Below are positions 1-7,514 of a stretch of DNA of 64,000 nucleotides, piece by piece (positions within the stretch are counted from its first letter, which is position 1; every line of letters starts with the position of its first letter). The stretch is from Candidatus Zixiibacteriota bacterium (lineage in GTDB: Bacteria; Zixibacteria; MSB-5A5; SM23-73-2): the NCBI GenBank assembly GCA_030615745.1, contig JAUWYR010000004.1, positions 1 to 64,000 on the forward strand, read 5' to 3'. The translations under genes and the position numbers were made by a program. A model generated the notes under the pieces. It saw nothing but the letters and a program-made list of their open reading frames with translations, ran no database searches and had not been told where the DNA came from.

Positions 1-1
1 G

Positions 2-103
2 ACAACATCAGCCGGGTCAACTCAGCCAAATCCAGAACCACAAAAAGAACAGAAGAAAGATACACAAGAGCCGGTAGATGCAGATTATGAGGTGATAGAT
101 TGA
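2..103 (+). CDS. dnaK: DnaK (Hsp70) C-terminal end, partial
   Basis: Only the last 33 codons are present; the frame is open from base 2 to TGA at 101. The peptide is a Pro/Gln/Glu/Lys-rich linker ending in the acidic terminus DADYEVID. This resembles the flexible tail of bacterial DnaK, the ATP-driven chaperone that works with DnaJ and GrpE. No ATPase or substrate-binding domain lies in the window, so the call rests on the tail alone. No dnaJ follows; the next gene is on the opposite strand after three repeat arrays. Confidence 0.75.
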   Translation, partial: TTSAGSTQPNPEPQKEQKKDTQEPVDADYEVID

Positions 104-460
104 AATACCTACCTATGAATATGGATGTAATTTGAGAGTTAAGATTTGAGAAAGAGATTTGAGGGAAAGTCTTCAGTAGGCAGATAGCAGTAGACAGTAA
201 ACAGAAAACAGTAAACGGTCTACGGAAAACAGGAAACGGAATTGTGAAAGAGAGTTGAGATTTGAGAAAGAGATTTGAGGGAAAGTATACAGTAGGCAGT
301 ACACAATAAACGGTATACGGAAAACGAGAAACGGAATTGTGAAAGAGAGTTGAGATTTGAGAAAGAGATTTGAGAAAGAGAAAAGAGAGTTCAGTAGGCA
401 GTGAGCAGAAAACGGTAAACGGAAAACTGTTTACTGTTTACTGTTTTCCGTGAACAAAAA
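104..460. repeat. three heptamer arrays separated by GAGATTT-type spacers
   Basis: This gap is almost entirely repeat. Arrays at 174-243 (10 units), 290-338 (7 units) and 392-454 (9 units) each begin with CAGTAGG and step in exact 7-nt units of the type CRGTAAA. In the third array the units change from CGGAAAA to the near-complementary CTGTTTA at 427 without losing phase. Between arrays lie GAGAGTT/GAGATTT/GAGAAAG words, also mostly 7 nt. The three blocks form a higher-order repeat of about 102-116 bp. The last array ends 6 nt before the stop of the Fis-like gene. No reading frame here is credible. Confidence 0.85.
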
Positions 461-748
461 TCAGCTGAGGTCGTATCTTTTCATCCTATCCCTCAATGTA
501 TTCCTGCTTATCCCTAAAAGCTTTGAGGCTTTTACTTGATTGCTATTTGTCTTTTTTAGTGCTAAAGAAATTACTGCTTTTTCAAAGATGGTAAGTAGAT
601 GTTGATAGATGTGGGTATGAAAAGGTGGCTTGAGCGTTTCAAAAATTCGCTCAATTACTTTAGAAAAAAGTTTATAATAATCTTCTTCAGAGAGTTCTTT
701 TTCTAATTTTTTCTCCTTGTCGTCCTTAACTATTGTCTGGACAGTCAA
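461..748 (-). CDS. Fis-family DNA-binding protein
   Basis: A 95-residue protein whose last 35 residues form a Fis/HTH_8 helix-turn-helix, with the recognisable segment KASKLLGISRNTLRDRMKRY. The preceding 50 residues could form the dimerising helices, which fits a stand-alone Fis-like nucleoid protein rather than the end of an NtrC-type activator. Fis proteins bend DNA and act in transcription and site-specific recombination. The start is TTG at 748, with AGGGG about 6 nt upstream; no ATG fits better. It is monocistronic: repeats lie on its 3' side and a 477-bp gap on its 5' side. Targets cannot be read from the sequence. Confidence 0.75.
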   Translation of the reverse strand: MTVQTIVKDDKEKKLEKELSEEDYYKLFSKVIERIFETLKPPFHTHIYQHLLTIFEKAVISLALKKTNSNQVKASKLLGISRNTLRDRMKRYDLS

Positions 749-880
749 TAGAACCCCTCTGTTTATATATTTATCTTATCGGAGTCTTTCTGATTATTTT
801 CGGCAGGATAAAAATTATCTGAAGCGAGCTTTATAAAAATAGGGGATTTAATTCATATTAACTTTAAAGTATAAGTTAGG

Positions 881-964
881 CAGTGGGCAGTGGGCAGATG
901 ACAGTAGACAGTAAACAGAAAACAGTAAACGGAAAACGGGACACGATAAACGGAAAACGAAATT
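881..964. repeat. heptamer array, 12 units
   Basis: Twelve consecutive 7-nt units drift from CAGTGGG through CAGTAAA to CGGAAAA and CGAAATT without a phase slip. The same words occur in the 174-454 arrays. Confidence 0.85.
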
Positions 965-1129
965 GAGATAGAGATTTGAGATTTGAGGAAGAGAAAAAAG
1001 AATTCAGTAGATTGTAGATTAAAGTATCTACCTATGGATATGGATATAAAAGATGCGGTCATCGTTTTGGGAGGTTGGGGATTTTTAGGGCACAGTGATT
1101 TTTATAGTTAAAAGTCTGTTACTTTAGTG

Positions 1130-1184
1130 CCTGTTGGGTCCATGACCCAACAGGTCTCCACCGCCAAGTCAGGGGACTTGGCGG
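1130..1184. repeat. pair of mini-hairpins after pyrC
   Basis: Two perfect stem-loops in a row. 1130-1154 has a 9-bp stem CCTGTTGGG with a 7-nt loop; 1161-1184 has a 10-bp stem CCGCCAAGTC with a 4-nt loop. They lie 42 nt beyond the pyrC stop and could end the pyr transcript, but there is no U-tract. The second stem resembles the hairpin at 55134-55159. Confidence 0.7.
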
Positions 1185-1225
1185 ACACAGAAAGGGAGGA
1201 TAAATTTTGATGATTATAAGGTCTA

Positions 1226-2554
1226 TTACTTGAGTTTGTGGACTATCTTTCCATTCACTATGGTCATCCAGGCTCTGCCTTTGAGCTTCCACCCTCTAAA
1301 AGGAGTATTTTTTGATTTTGATTTAAGCTTCGATGGATCTACTTCCCATTCGATTTTAGGGTCGATTATGGTTAAATCTGCAGGTGCTCCAGCTTTTATT
1401 TTTCCCTGAGTAAGCTTAAAAATCTTAGCTGGATTTGTGCAGAGCTTAGCAATTGCTTGGATCCAGCTCAGATGTTTTTTCTCAACAAGTTCAGTTATTA
1501 CTAAACCCAAAGCAGTCTCCAATCCTATCATTCCGAAAGGCGCTGAATCGAACTCAACATCCTTTTCCTCAATCGAATGAGGTGCATGGTCGGTGGCAAT
1601 GCAATCGATGGTTCCATCTTTCAGACCCTTTATTATCGCTTCAACATCCTTTTTTGTTCCTAAGGGAGGATTAACTTTACAGCTGGTGTCGAAGCTTTTG
1701 ATAGCCTCGTCAGTTAAGGTGAAGTGATGTGGGGTTACCTCGGATGTGATATTTAACCCCCTTTTCTTTGCCTGCCTTATCAACTCAACTGAGCCAGAGG
1801 TAGAGACGTGAGCGATGTGAAGTTTTACACCGACAAATTCCGCCAATTTAATATCTCGAGCCACCATAACATCCTCAGTTAGAGATGGAATTCCCCTTAA
1901 CCCTAAAACTGTTGAGACAAACCCTTCGTGCATAACCCCATCTTTAGAGAGGTTTAAATCCTCGCAATGGGAGATAACCTGTAGGTCTAACATTTTAGCA
2001 TATTCAAGAGCATGTCTTAAAATTCTTGAATCAGAAACCGGGTTTCCATCATCTGATATCCCAATTGCTCCAGCATTTTTTAGATCAGTCATCTCAGTCA
2101 GTTGTTGACCTTTTCGACCAACTGTTATACAAGCAATAGGATAGACTCTACATTTAGCTAATTTAGCCTTTTCGTATATAAAATTAACTGATTCCTGATC
2201 ATCAATTGGTGGCTGGGTATTGGGCATGCAAAAGATGGTTGAAAAACCACCAGCCACAGCTGATTGTGAGCCAGTATAAATAGTCTCCTCGTCCTCCCTT
2301 CCTGGTTCCCTTAAATGGGTGTGAATATCTATCAAACCAGGGCAACAGATTTTGCCCTCTGCATCGATTATCCTTTCAACAGAATTTGCTTTTTTAGATT
2401 TTTTCTTTTTTAAAACAAGTTTTTCCGTTTCGATTCTTACTATCTTTTCCCCCTTGATATAAATATCCCCAACTTTATCCAGCCCGGATTCTGGATCGAT
2501 AATTCTTGCACAAGCTATTATATAATCATATTCAGGATTAGAAATCCTACTCAA
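1226..2554 (-). CDS. pyrC: dihydroorotase
   Basis: Cyclises N-carbamoyl-aspartate to dihydroorotate, step 3 of pyrimidine synthesis. The 442-residue length fits the class I family. Visible are the metal motif [10 protein letters not shown] near residue 80, ISDDG near 166, SHCED near 196, HVSTSGS near 248 and the catalytic ATDHAPH near 320. The start chosen is TTG at 2554, behind GGAGGGGAG with about 6 nt spacing; it overlaps the pyrB stop by 8 nt. The open frame continues upstream to an ATG at 2611, but that would overlap pyrB by 65 nt and lacks a ribosome site. It is the last gene of pyrR-pyrB-pyrC. Confidence 0.95.
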   Translation of the reverse strand: MSRISNPEYDYIIACARIIDPESGLDKVGDIYIKGEKIVRIETEKLVLKKKKSKKANSVERIIDAEGKICCPGLIDIHTHLREPGREDEETIYTGSQSAVAGGFSTIFCMPNTQPPIDDQESVNFIYEKAKLAKCRVYPIACITVGRKGQQLTEMTDLKNAGAIGISDDGNPVSDSRILRHALEYAKMLDLQVISHCEDLNLSKDGVMHEGFVSTVLGLRGIPSLTEDVMVARDIKLAEFVGVKLHIAHVSTSGSVELIRQAKKRGLNITSEVTPHHFTLTDEAIKSFDTSCKVNPPLGTKKDVEAIIKGLKDGTIDCIATDHAPHSIEEKDVEFDSAPFGMIGLETALGLVITELVEKKHLSWIQAIAKLCTNPAKIFKLTQGKIKAGAPADLTIIDPKIEWEVDPSKLKSKSKNTPFRGWKLKGRAWMTIVNGKIVHKLK

Positions 2555-3479
2555 GTTTTTTCTCCCCTCCTGATAAAAGATAAAGAATAGCCATCCTGGT
2601 TGCCACCCCATTTGTCACCTGGTCCAGTATTACTGAATAGGGACCATCTGCAACCTCCGGTGTTATCTCCACTCCGCGGTTCAAAGGACCCGGATGCATT
2701 ATGGTGAAACCCTTGTTGAGTCTTTTCAACCTTTCCTTAGTTATGCCGAAGGTGTTGGTGTATTCCCGGAGTGATGGCAGAAGACCTGACCTCTGACGCT
2801 CAAGCTGAATTCTTAATACCATCACCACATCCCTTCCATCCAGTGCTTTATCCAGATCTGAGTAGACTCTTACACCCATCTTTTCGATCTCATAAGGCAT
2901 AAGGGTAGAAGGACCACAAACGCAAACATCTGCCCCCATAGTAGTAAGACCCCAGATATTGGACCGGGCAACCCTGGAGTGTAGAATATCTCCCACGATA
3001 GCTACTTTTAATCCTTTTAATCTTTTATATTTCTCCCTTAAGGTGAAGAGATCTAAAAGAGCCTGGGTTGGATGTTCATGTGCTCCATCCCCGGCGTTGA
3101 TAACTGATGAATCCACACAGTTTGCAATAAAGTGAGGTGCTCCTGGTGAGGGATGCCTGACAACCACAATGTCGATTTTCATCGCCTCTATGTTTTTTAC
3201 AGTATCCTTCAAGGTCTCACCTTTTTGCACACTTGAGGTGTTAGCTGAGAAATTCACCAGCTCAGCAGAAAGCCTTTTCTCCGCTAATTCAAAAGAAATC
3301 CTTGTTCTGGTCGATGGCTCATAGAAAAGATTCACAATAGTAACCCCTCTCAGGGTGGGAACTTTTCTTATCGGTCGCATCAGTATTTCCTTAAATGTCT
3401 CTGTGGTGTCCAAGATTAGTTCTATCTGTTCTTTTTTCATCCCTTCTAATCCTAAAAGATTTTTACTTTTAAGTTCCAT
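2547..3479 (-). CDS. pyrB: aspartate carbamoyltransferase catalytic subunit
   Basis: Catalyses the committed step of pyrimidine synthesis, carbamoyl phosphate plus aspartate. At 310 residues it has the usual chain length. The carbamoyl-phosphate loop [11 protein letters not shown] lies near residue 55, HPTQALLDL near 138 and HPGPLNRG near 262. No pyrI regulatory subunit follows, so control is expected at the RNA level through PyrR. It overlaps pyrC by 8 nt, which suggests translational coupling. The 174-bp gap to pyrR is filled by a heptamer array. Confidence 0.96.
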   Translation of the reverse strand: MELKSKNLLGLEGMKKEQIELILDTTETFKEILMRPIRKVPTLRGVTIVNLFYEPSTRTRISFELAEKRLSAELVNFSANTSSVQKGETLKDTVKNIEAMKIDIVVVRHPSPGAPHFIANCVDSSVINAGDGAHEHPTQALLDLFTLREKYKRLKGLKVAIVGDILHSRVARSNIWGLTTMGADVCVCGPSTLMPYEIEKMGVRVYSDLDKALDGRDVVMVLRIQLERQRSGLLPSLREYTNTFGITKERLKRLNKGFTIMHPGPLNRGVEITPEVADGPYSVILDQVTNGVATRMAILYLLSGGEKKLE

Positions 3480-3534
3480 CGAATTCTCTACTCTTTAAAG
3501 TTTTTTTCTCTTTCTCAACTCTCTTTCTCGATTC

Positions 3535-3678
3535 CGTTTCTCGTTTCCCGTGCTTCGTTATTCGTTATTCGTCATCCGTCATCCGCGTACCGTTCACCGT
3601 GTTCCGTTTTCTGCTTACTGTCTACTGCCTACTTTTCCTCAAATCTCAAATCTCTATCTCAAATCTCTTCTCTCTTTC
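3535..3678. repeat. long heptamer array between pyrB and pyrR, running into pyrR
   Basis: Fourteen uninterrupted heptamers at 3535-3632 pass from CGTTTCT through CGTTATT and CGTCATC to TGTCTAC. This joins in one array the words that occur separately in the CAGTAAA-type and ATGACGA-type arrays elsewhere. CTCAAAT-type units continue at 3638-3678 with one 6-nt slip. The pyrR stop (3654-3656) and its last codons lie inside this block. Confidence 0.85.
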
Positions 3679-4211
3679 ACAATGCTTACCGAATCCTCAG
3701 AATCTTTTTCTTTAATTTTCACCTTCACAAGTTCGTGTTTTGATGTGGGTATGTTTTTTCCGATGTAATCAGCTCTTATCGGGAGCTCACGATGTCCCCT
3801 ATCTACCAAAACTGCGAGTTGGATAGATTTAGGTCTTCCAAAATCGATTATCTGGTCGAGTGCAGCTCTTATAGTTCGTCCGGTAAAAAGGACATCATCT
3901 ACCAAAATTATTATTTTATCCTTCACATCAAACATTATCTCCGTTTTCTGAATTATGGGTTGTTCAAGTTTGGTTTGAACATCGTCCCGATATAAATTTA
4001 TATCCATAAGCCCGACCGGGACTTTTACATTTTCAATTGAATTTATTATTTTGGCGATCCTTTCAGCTAAATACGCGCCTCTTGTTTTTATTCCGATAAT
4101 AGCTAAGTTTTTTGCACCTTTGTTTCTTTCCAAAATCTCATGAGCGATTCTAACAAGACAGCGGTGTAAGGTTTTCTCATCCATTATAAGGATAGGTCTT
4201 GGTTTAGCCAA
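3654..4211 (-). CDS. pyrR: PyrR: pyr operon attenuation regulator / uracil phosphoribosyltransferase
   Basis: An RNA-binding sensor of UMP/PRPP that controls pyr leader folding; many homologues also make UMP from uracil. The PRPP-binding motif [16 protein letters not shown] and the segment [19 protein letters not shown] are diagnostic. The start chosen is TTG at 4211, with AGGAGG (4223-4218) 6 nt upstream. The in-frame TTG at 4229 would place that ribosome site inside the gene. The product is 185 residues. Its last seven or so residues (KERRDLR) are encoded by intergenic repeat words, so the natural C-terminus appears to have been replaced. A matching attenuator lies directly upstream. Confidence 0.93.
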   Translation of the reverse strand: MAKPRPILIMDEKTLHRCLVRIAHEILERNKGAKNLAIIGIKTRGAYLAERIAKIINSIENVKVPVGLMDINLYRDDVQTKLEQPIIQKTEIMFDVKDKIIILVDDVLFTGRTIRAALDQIIDFGRPKSIQLAVLVDRGHRELPIRADYIGKNIPTSKHELVKVKIKEKDSEDSVSIVKERRDLR

Positions 4212-4251
4212 CTTTTGCCTCCTTTTCAACTCGCATTAGGCGACAACAGGA

Positions 4252-4283
4252 TAAAAAAATACCTTCCCTTTATCTGGGAAGGT
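4252..4283 (-). terminator. intrinsic terminator of the PyrR attenuator
   Basis: Read leftward, ACCTTCCC, a 7-nt loop and GGGAAGGT form a perfect 8-bp stem followed by A and seven U. It lies between the promoter and the pyrR start, in the position of a leader attenuator. Confidence 0.9.
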
Positions 4284-4314
4284 AAAAACTCTATTCTTTT
4301 CTATTTTCATAATT

Positions 4315-4347
4315 CCTTTTCTAACCTCGCCGGGTTAGTTTAAAAGG
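4315..4347 (-). promoter_or_regulatory. PyrR-binding anti-antiterminator hairpin
   Basis: The leader RNA contains AACCCGGCGAGGTT (4336-4323), matching the known PyrR loop ARUCCNGNGAGGYU at every fixed position but one. It is capped on a CUAACC/GGUUAG stem, with an outer CCUUUU/AAAAGG stem separated by a 5' AAA bulge. The 3' arm (GGUUAGAAAA) can instead pair partly with UUUUUACC at the 5' side of the terminator, a plausible antiterminator. PyrR-UMP binding would then favour termination. Confidence 0.85.
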
Positions 4348-4365
4348 ATTTTGTTTTCGAGAATT

Positions 4366-4393
4366 AATTTAACTTTAAAAATTTGTTTGTCAA
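4366..4393 (-). promoter_or_regulatory. promoter of pyrR-pyrB-pyrC
   Basis: TTGACA (4393-4388), 16 nt, then TAAATT (4371-4366). Initiation near 4359 would begin a leader containing the PyrR hairpin and the terminator. The -10 is only a 4/6 match. Confidence 0.6.
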
Positions 4394-4443
4394 GGGAAAA
4401 ATGAAGAAATTTGTAAGTTCAAGAGAGACAATAAGAAAGGGTG

Positions 4444-4562
4444 GATGACGGTAAATAGTAAACGGAAAACGCAATTGAGATAGAGATTTGAGATTTGAGA
4501 AAGAGAAAAAAGGCAGTAAGCAGATGACAGTAGACGGGAAACGGTAAACGGTAAACAGTAAA
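4444..4562. repeat. two heptamer arrays with GAGATTT spacer
   Basis: Units at 4444-4478 (5) and 4514-4562 (7, CAGTAAG to CGGTAAA) are separated by GAGATTT-type words, the same composite as at 104-460. Open frames across this stretch on both strands are repeat-derived. Confidence 0.8.
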
Positions 4563-4575
4563 TAGTTCCTTGTGA

Positions 4576-4654
4576 ATGTTATCCCTGGCCGGCCTGCCCG
4601 GCCAGGGGCAGGCATCCACAAGGGAAAAGGGCTGGGGATGATAACATCCCCAGC
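4576..4654. repeat. imperfect palindromic element with ATGTTATC ... GATAACAT ends
   Basis: The outer inverted arms ATGTTATC and GATAACAT enclose G/C-rich stems, including CTGGCCGG and CCCGGCCAG. A relative with the same arms and a CTGGCC core lies at 55180-55246. CCCTGGCCGGGCAGG recurs near 4686. Confidence 0.65.
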
Positions 4655-4765
4655 GAGCGGTAGATTGATTGGTAGCTGCAACCTTCCCTGGCCGGGCAGG
4701 CAGGTCGCGAAATACATGAGAAATCGGCATTTGAAAAAATTAAGAAACTCAAAGATATTTTTTTC

Positions 4766-4795
4766 TTGACTTTTTTTTAAAAAAATTTTTATGTT
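4766..4795 (+). promoter_or_regulatory. promoter of tRNA-Arg(CCU)
   Basis: TTGACT, 18 nt of A/T runs, then TATGTT, ending 35 nt before the tRNA. Confidence 0.5.
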
Positions 4796-4829
4796 AGGAC
4801 GTATTTTGAAAGGAGGAGACTTTAATCTT

Positions 4830-4904
4830 GCCCCCGTAGCTCAGTCAGGATAGAGCAACGGTTTCCTAAACCGTTGGTCGCCCGTTCGAGTCGGGCCGGG
4901 GGTA
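4830..4904 (+). tRNA. tRNA-Arg(CCU)
   Basis: A complete cloverleaf of 75 nt. The acceptor GCCCCCG pairs with CGGGGGU (one G-U). The anticodon loop UUCCUAA on the ACGGU/ACCGU stem gives CCU, reading AGG. The T-arm has UUCGAGU. The 3' CCA is not encoded. Unlike the other four tRNAs, no heptamer array touches its 5' end; the nearest lies about 270 nt upstream. Confidence 0.95.
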
Positions 4905-4934
4905 TTTTTTTATTTGACAAATTAAAATTTTTTC

Positions 4935-4962
4935 TTGACAAGCTTTTAAAAAGAAATATAAT
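4935..4962 (+). promoter_or_regulatory. strong promoter of the outer-membrane barrel gene
   Basis: TTGACA (4935-4940), 16 nt, TATAAT (4957-4962): both boxes match the vegetative consensus exactly. The gene starts 35 nt downstream with a good ribosome site (AAAAGGAG). Confidence 0.85.
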
Positions 4963-4997
4963 GTATACTCAATTGAACTTAAAAAAAGGAGTAACAG

Positions 4998-6692
4998 ATG
5001 AAACTTAAGCTTTTGATTTTGATAGTCTTTCTTTTTGTAGTCTCATCCAGTCAAAGCTTCGCTCAATTAACTGATTATAATTTTTTAGGTGGTGGAGCAA
5101 GAGCAAAAGCTATGGGAGGCGCTTTTTTTGGAGTCTCAGATGATCCATCAGCTGCTTCCTGGAATCCAGCTGGCTTGACCCAGTTAGATAAGTATCAGAT
5201 GGTTTTAACCTTTAACAACAACAGATGTAAAACATCCTTTGACCAAACCCTAAAAAGTGGTGGAGAATCCAAACCTATAAGTGACCTTTCCGATGATGTA
5301 AAAAACCTTATCACTTTTGGCTCAGTGGTGATTCCCTTTAAGATCTATGATCAAAAACTGGTTGCGAGCGTGCTTTATAATCGAATATCAGATGTAGGGG
5401 GAGAGCATCTGTTCTATACTAATAACTATCTTATAGCAGAACAAAAGGATATAATTTATAACCAGAATGGAGATCCAATAAAGACTTTCACAATTAGCTC
5501 GAGGATGCATGAGCTTTATAGAATATATCAGCTTCTAACTTTTCCTATTTCTGGGGTTTATGGGGACTTTGGCTTTGTAGGTGATTTTATTGGATATGAT
5601 CGTGAAAAGTACGAATTGGATGTTACTGATTTTAAGCTAAAACAGGAGATAGATGGTGGATTGGACAAGATTTCCTTGGCTTTAGGAGGAAGTCCACTCT
5701 TCAATCTGTCTTTAGGGTTAGCAGTTAATATTTACACCGGTGGATATACTTTACAAGGGGATCATTACGGCTTTATCATATATGATATTGAAAAAGGAGC
5801 ACCAGACACCACTACCTATTTGGATCTGAAACCAGTGATCGAGGCTGATTATTCTGGTTTCAATTTTACTTTTGGGGCAATGTATCAGATGAACAATTTT
5901 AGAATTGGTGGGGTAATAAAAACTCCTTATACCTTAAAGGAAGAACAAGATGTTAGGCTCGAATGGGATGAAAGGGCTTGGAATGAAAATGAGAAAAAAT
6001 GGGAGATCAATCCAGGTAGAACCTCCCGTAGAGGTTTATACCTTCCACAAGAATATGCACAAGAATGGAAGTTTCCATTAGCTTGGGGAATTGGTGCATC
6101 TTATAAGATTCAAAATCTAACTTTAGCTGGTGATTTCGAGATGACATATTATTCCAAAACAGAACTTTCCTATCCTAAAAGCCCAAATGGATCGGGTTTT
6201 GAGGAACAATACTGGGCGGGCGATTTCAATCCTCCTGAGAATCCAGCTTTACCTGATAGGACAGTTAAACTTTTGTGGAATGATGTCAGTCAACTGCGAT
6301 TGGGAGCAGAATATATATTCTCCACAGAATATGGGAAAATCCCCATCCGAATTGGATACAGAAATGACCCAAAGCCTTACACCAGCGTTGAAAACGTTGA
6401 TATAGATACCATGATATTTGCTACTCCAGAGGATACACTCGCAAGTCCGAGATATATCTATAAAGGGGATAAAGGTGATAAAATAAATGGGAATGTTTTT
6501 ACATTTGGAACAGGAATAGGCTGGAGCCAGATACTTTTTGACATCACTTACGAATACAGTCAATACGAGATCAAATCCACTGGCAAAAGCGTTGCGCTTC
6601 CAAAAATTGAGGGAATTAAATATGATGATTTTGATGAAGTGGTGGAAAGGAAAGACCATAAGATCATGATCGGTTTTACCGGCTTTTTCTAA
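4998..6692 (+). CDS. FadL/OmpP1-type outer-membrane transport protein
   Basis: A 564-residue secreted protein with a signal peptide of about 22 residues ending SQSFA. The N-terminal signature GGGARAKAMGGAFFGVSDDP, then SAASWNPAGL, is typical of the OmpP1/FadL/TodX family, which moves hydrophobic molecules across the outer membrane. The rest alternates polar and hydrophobic residues as a beta-barrel does, and the chain ends in aromatic GFTGFF, the usual Bam-recognised C-terminal Phe. It is monocistronic, with a consensus promoter and an intrinsic terminator, so probably abundant. The transported substrate cannot be deduced. Confidence 0.85.
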   Translation: MKLKLLILIVFLFVVSSSQSFAQLTDYNFLGGGARAKAMGGAFFGVSDDPSAASWNPAGLTQLDKYQMVLTFNNNRCKTSFDQTLKSGGESKPISDLSDDVKNLITFGSVVIPFKIYDQKLVASVLYNRISDVGGEHLFYTNNYLIAEQKDIIYNQNGDPIKTFTISSRMHELYRIYQLLTFPISGVYGDFGFVGDFIGYDREKYELDVTDFKLKQEIDGGLDKISLALGGSPLFNLSLGLAVNIYTGGYTLQGDHYGFIIYDIEKGAPDTTTYLDLKPVIEADYSGFNFTFGAMYQMNNFRIGGVIKTPYTLKEEQDVRLEWDERAWNENEKKWEINPGRTSRRGLYLPQEYAQEWKFPLAWGIGASYKIQNLTLAGDFEMTYYSKTELSYPKSPNGSGFEEQYWAGDFNPPENPALPDRTVKLLWNDVSQLRLGAEYIFSTEYGKIPIRIGYRNDPKPYTSVENVDIDTMIFATPEDTLASPRYIYKGDKGDKINGNVFTFGTGIGWSQILFDITYEYSQYEIKSTGKSVALPKIEGIKYDDFDEVVERKDHKIMIGFTGFF

Positions 6693-6710
6693 AAGGAATC
6701 TGATAAAAAG

Positions 6711-6744
6711 AAGGCGAGGCGGAGCAAAAGCTTCGCCTTTTTTG
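6711..6744 (+). terminator. intrinsic terminator after the barrel gene
   Basis: AAGGCGAGGC pairs with GCTTCGCCTT (one mismatch) across a 9-nt loop, followed by a run of T. Confidence 0.85.
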
Positions 6745-6830
6745 TATAGAATTTTCTTGAATGGTAAAAAAATTTAATTAAATTAGAACTGTAAGATTTT
6801 TTTAAAGAAAGTCCGAAGGAAAGGAAAGCT

Positions 6831-7514
6831 ATGAGTCCGAAGAGACGAGTAACCAAGCACATGATGAAGGAGGATAAGTTAGTCACCGCTGCTTTCAAGT
6901 TGACAGAATTTGTTCAGAAAAACTTAAACAGGGTACTTTTATTTACAGGAATTGTGGTTGTTTTAATATTGGTGGTGGTATTTTTCCTTCAAGTTCAAGC
7001 AAAAAGAAATCAAAAAGCTGAAATACTTTTTGGCAAAGCGAGAATTGAACTTAGCTCCGGTAGGCTCTTGCAGGCAATAAATGATTTAAACACCATCAGT
7101 TTGTCCTATGGGGGAACAAAAATTGCTCCTCAAGCTTTATTTCTTTTGGGGAACGCATATTTTTATTCCAAAAATTACGACCAGGCACTTAAAAGTTTCG
7201 AAAACTTCTCTATTCGATATAAAGATGACCCTCAACTTTTAGCCTCTGCTTTAGCTGGTATGGCTCAATGTTATTTTGAGAAAAAAGAATATCTTTTGGC
7301 TGGAGACTATTTTATTAAAGCGGCACAAGTGGATTTAAAAAGTTTTCTTACCCCTAACTTTTTTCTTCAAGCAGGTTACTCCTACAAAAAAGGTGAAAAC
7401 TTTGAAAAAGCCAAAGACGCATTTCAGAAAATAATCGAATTTTTTCCTGAATCTAAAGAAGCCTATCAGGCTAAAATAGACTTAGCGGAGATAACTTATG
7501 GGGACCTCAACTGA
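6831..7514 (+). CDS. membrane-anchored TPR protein
   Basis: 227 residues: a basic cytoplasmic start, one transmembrane helix at about 37-58 (VLLFTGIVVVLILVVVFFLQ), then TPR-like helical pairs (GKARIELSSGRLLQAINDL, FLLGNAYFYSKNYDQALKSF, AYQAKIDLAEITYGDLN). The layout resembles YfgM or the TPR domain next to the Bam/Tol machinery: a bitopic protein with a periplasmic TPR platform. It overlaps the GH57 gene by 17 nt, so the two are probably translated together. A specific role is not evident. Confidence 0.75.
   Translation: MSPKRRVTKHMMKEDKLVTAAFKLTEFVQKNLNRVLLFTGIVVVLILVVVFFLQVQAKRNQKAEILFGKARIELSSGRLLQAINDLNTISLSYGGTKIAPQALFLLGNAYFYSKNYDQALKSFENFSIRYKDDPQLLASALAGMAQCYFEKKEYLLAGDYFIKAAQVDLKSFLTPNFFLQAGYSYKKGENFEKAKDAFQKIIEFFPESKEAYQAKIDLAEITYGDLN

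Larger units (their letters stand above)
749..1225. other. 477-bp gap: leader of the Fis-like gene, heptamer array, paired hairpins
   Basis: Nearest 748 is the 5' leader of the Fis-like gene. A 12-unit heptamer array occupies 881-964, and 965-1020 has GAGATTT-type words. Two hairpins at 1130-1184 follow. Nothing in 1021-1125 is recognised. Confidence 0.6.

Noticed and set aside
174-454. CRISPR array
   Set aside because: Units are 7 nt and contiguous, without 25-40 nt repeats and unique spacers; no cas gene in the window.
853-1062. 69-codon open frame on the minus strand
   Set aside because: It lies entirely across heptamer and GAGATTT repeats; its apparent peptide is the repeat words translated.
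2555-2611. Upstream ATG start for pyrC
   Set aside because: It would overlap pyrB by 65 nt and lacks a ribosome site, whereas TTG 2554 follows GGAGGGGAG at proper spacing.
4364-4769. Three overlapping open frames of 65-117 codons
   Set aside because: All three cross a heptamer array, a palindromic element and a promoter; none has a ribosome site or recognisable family.
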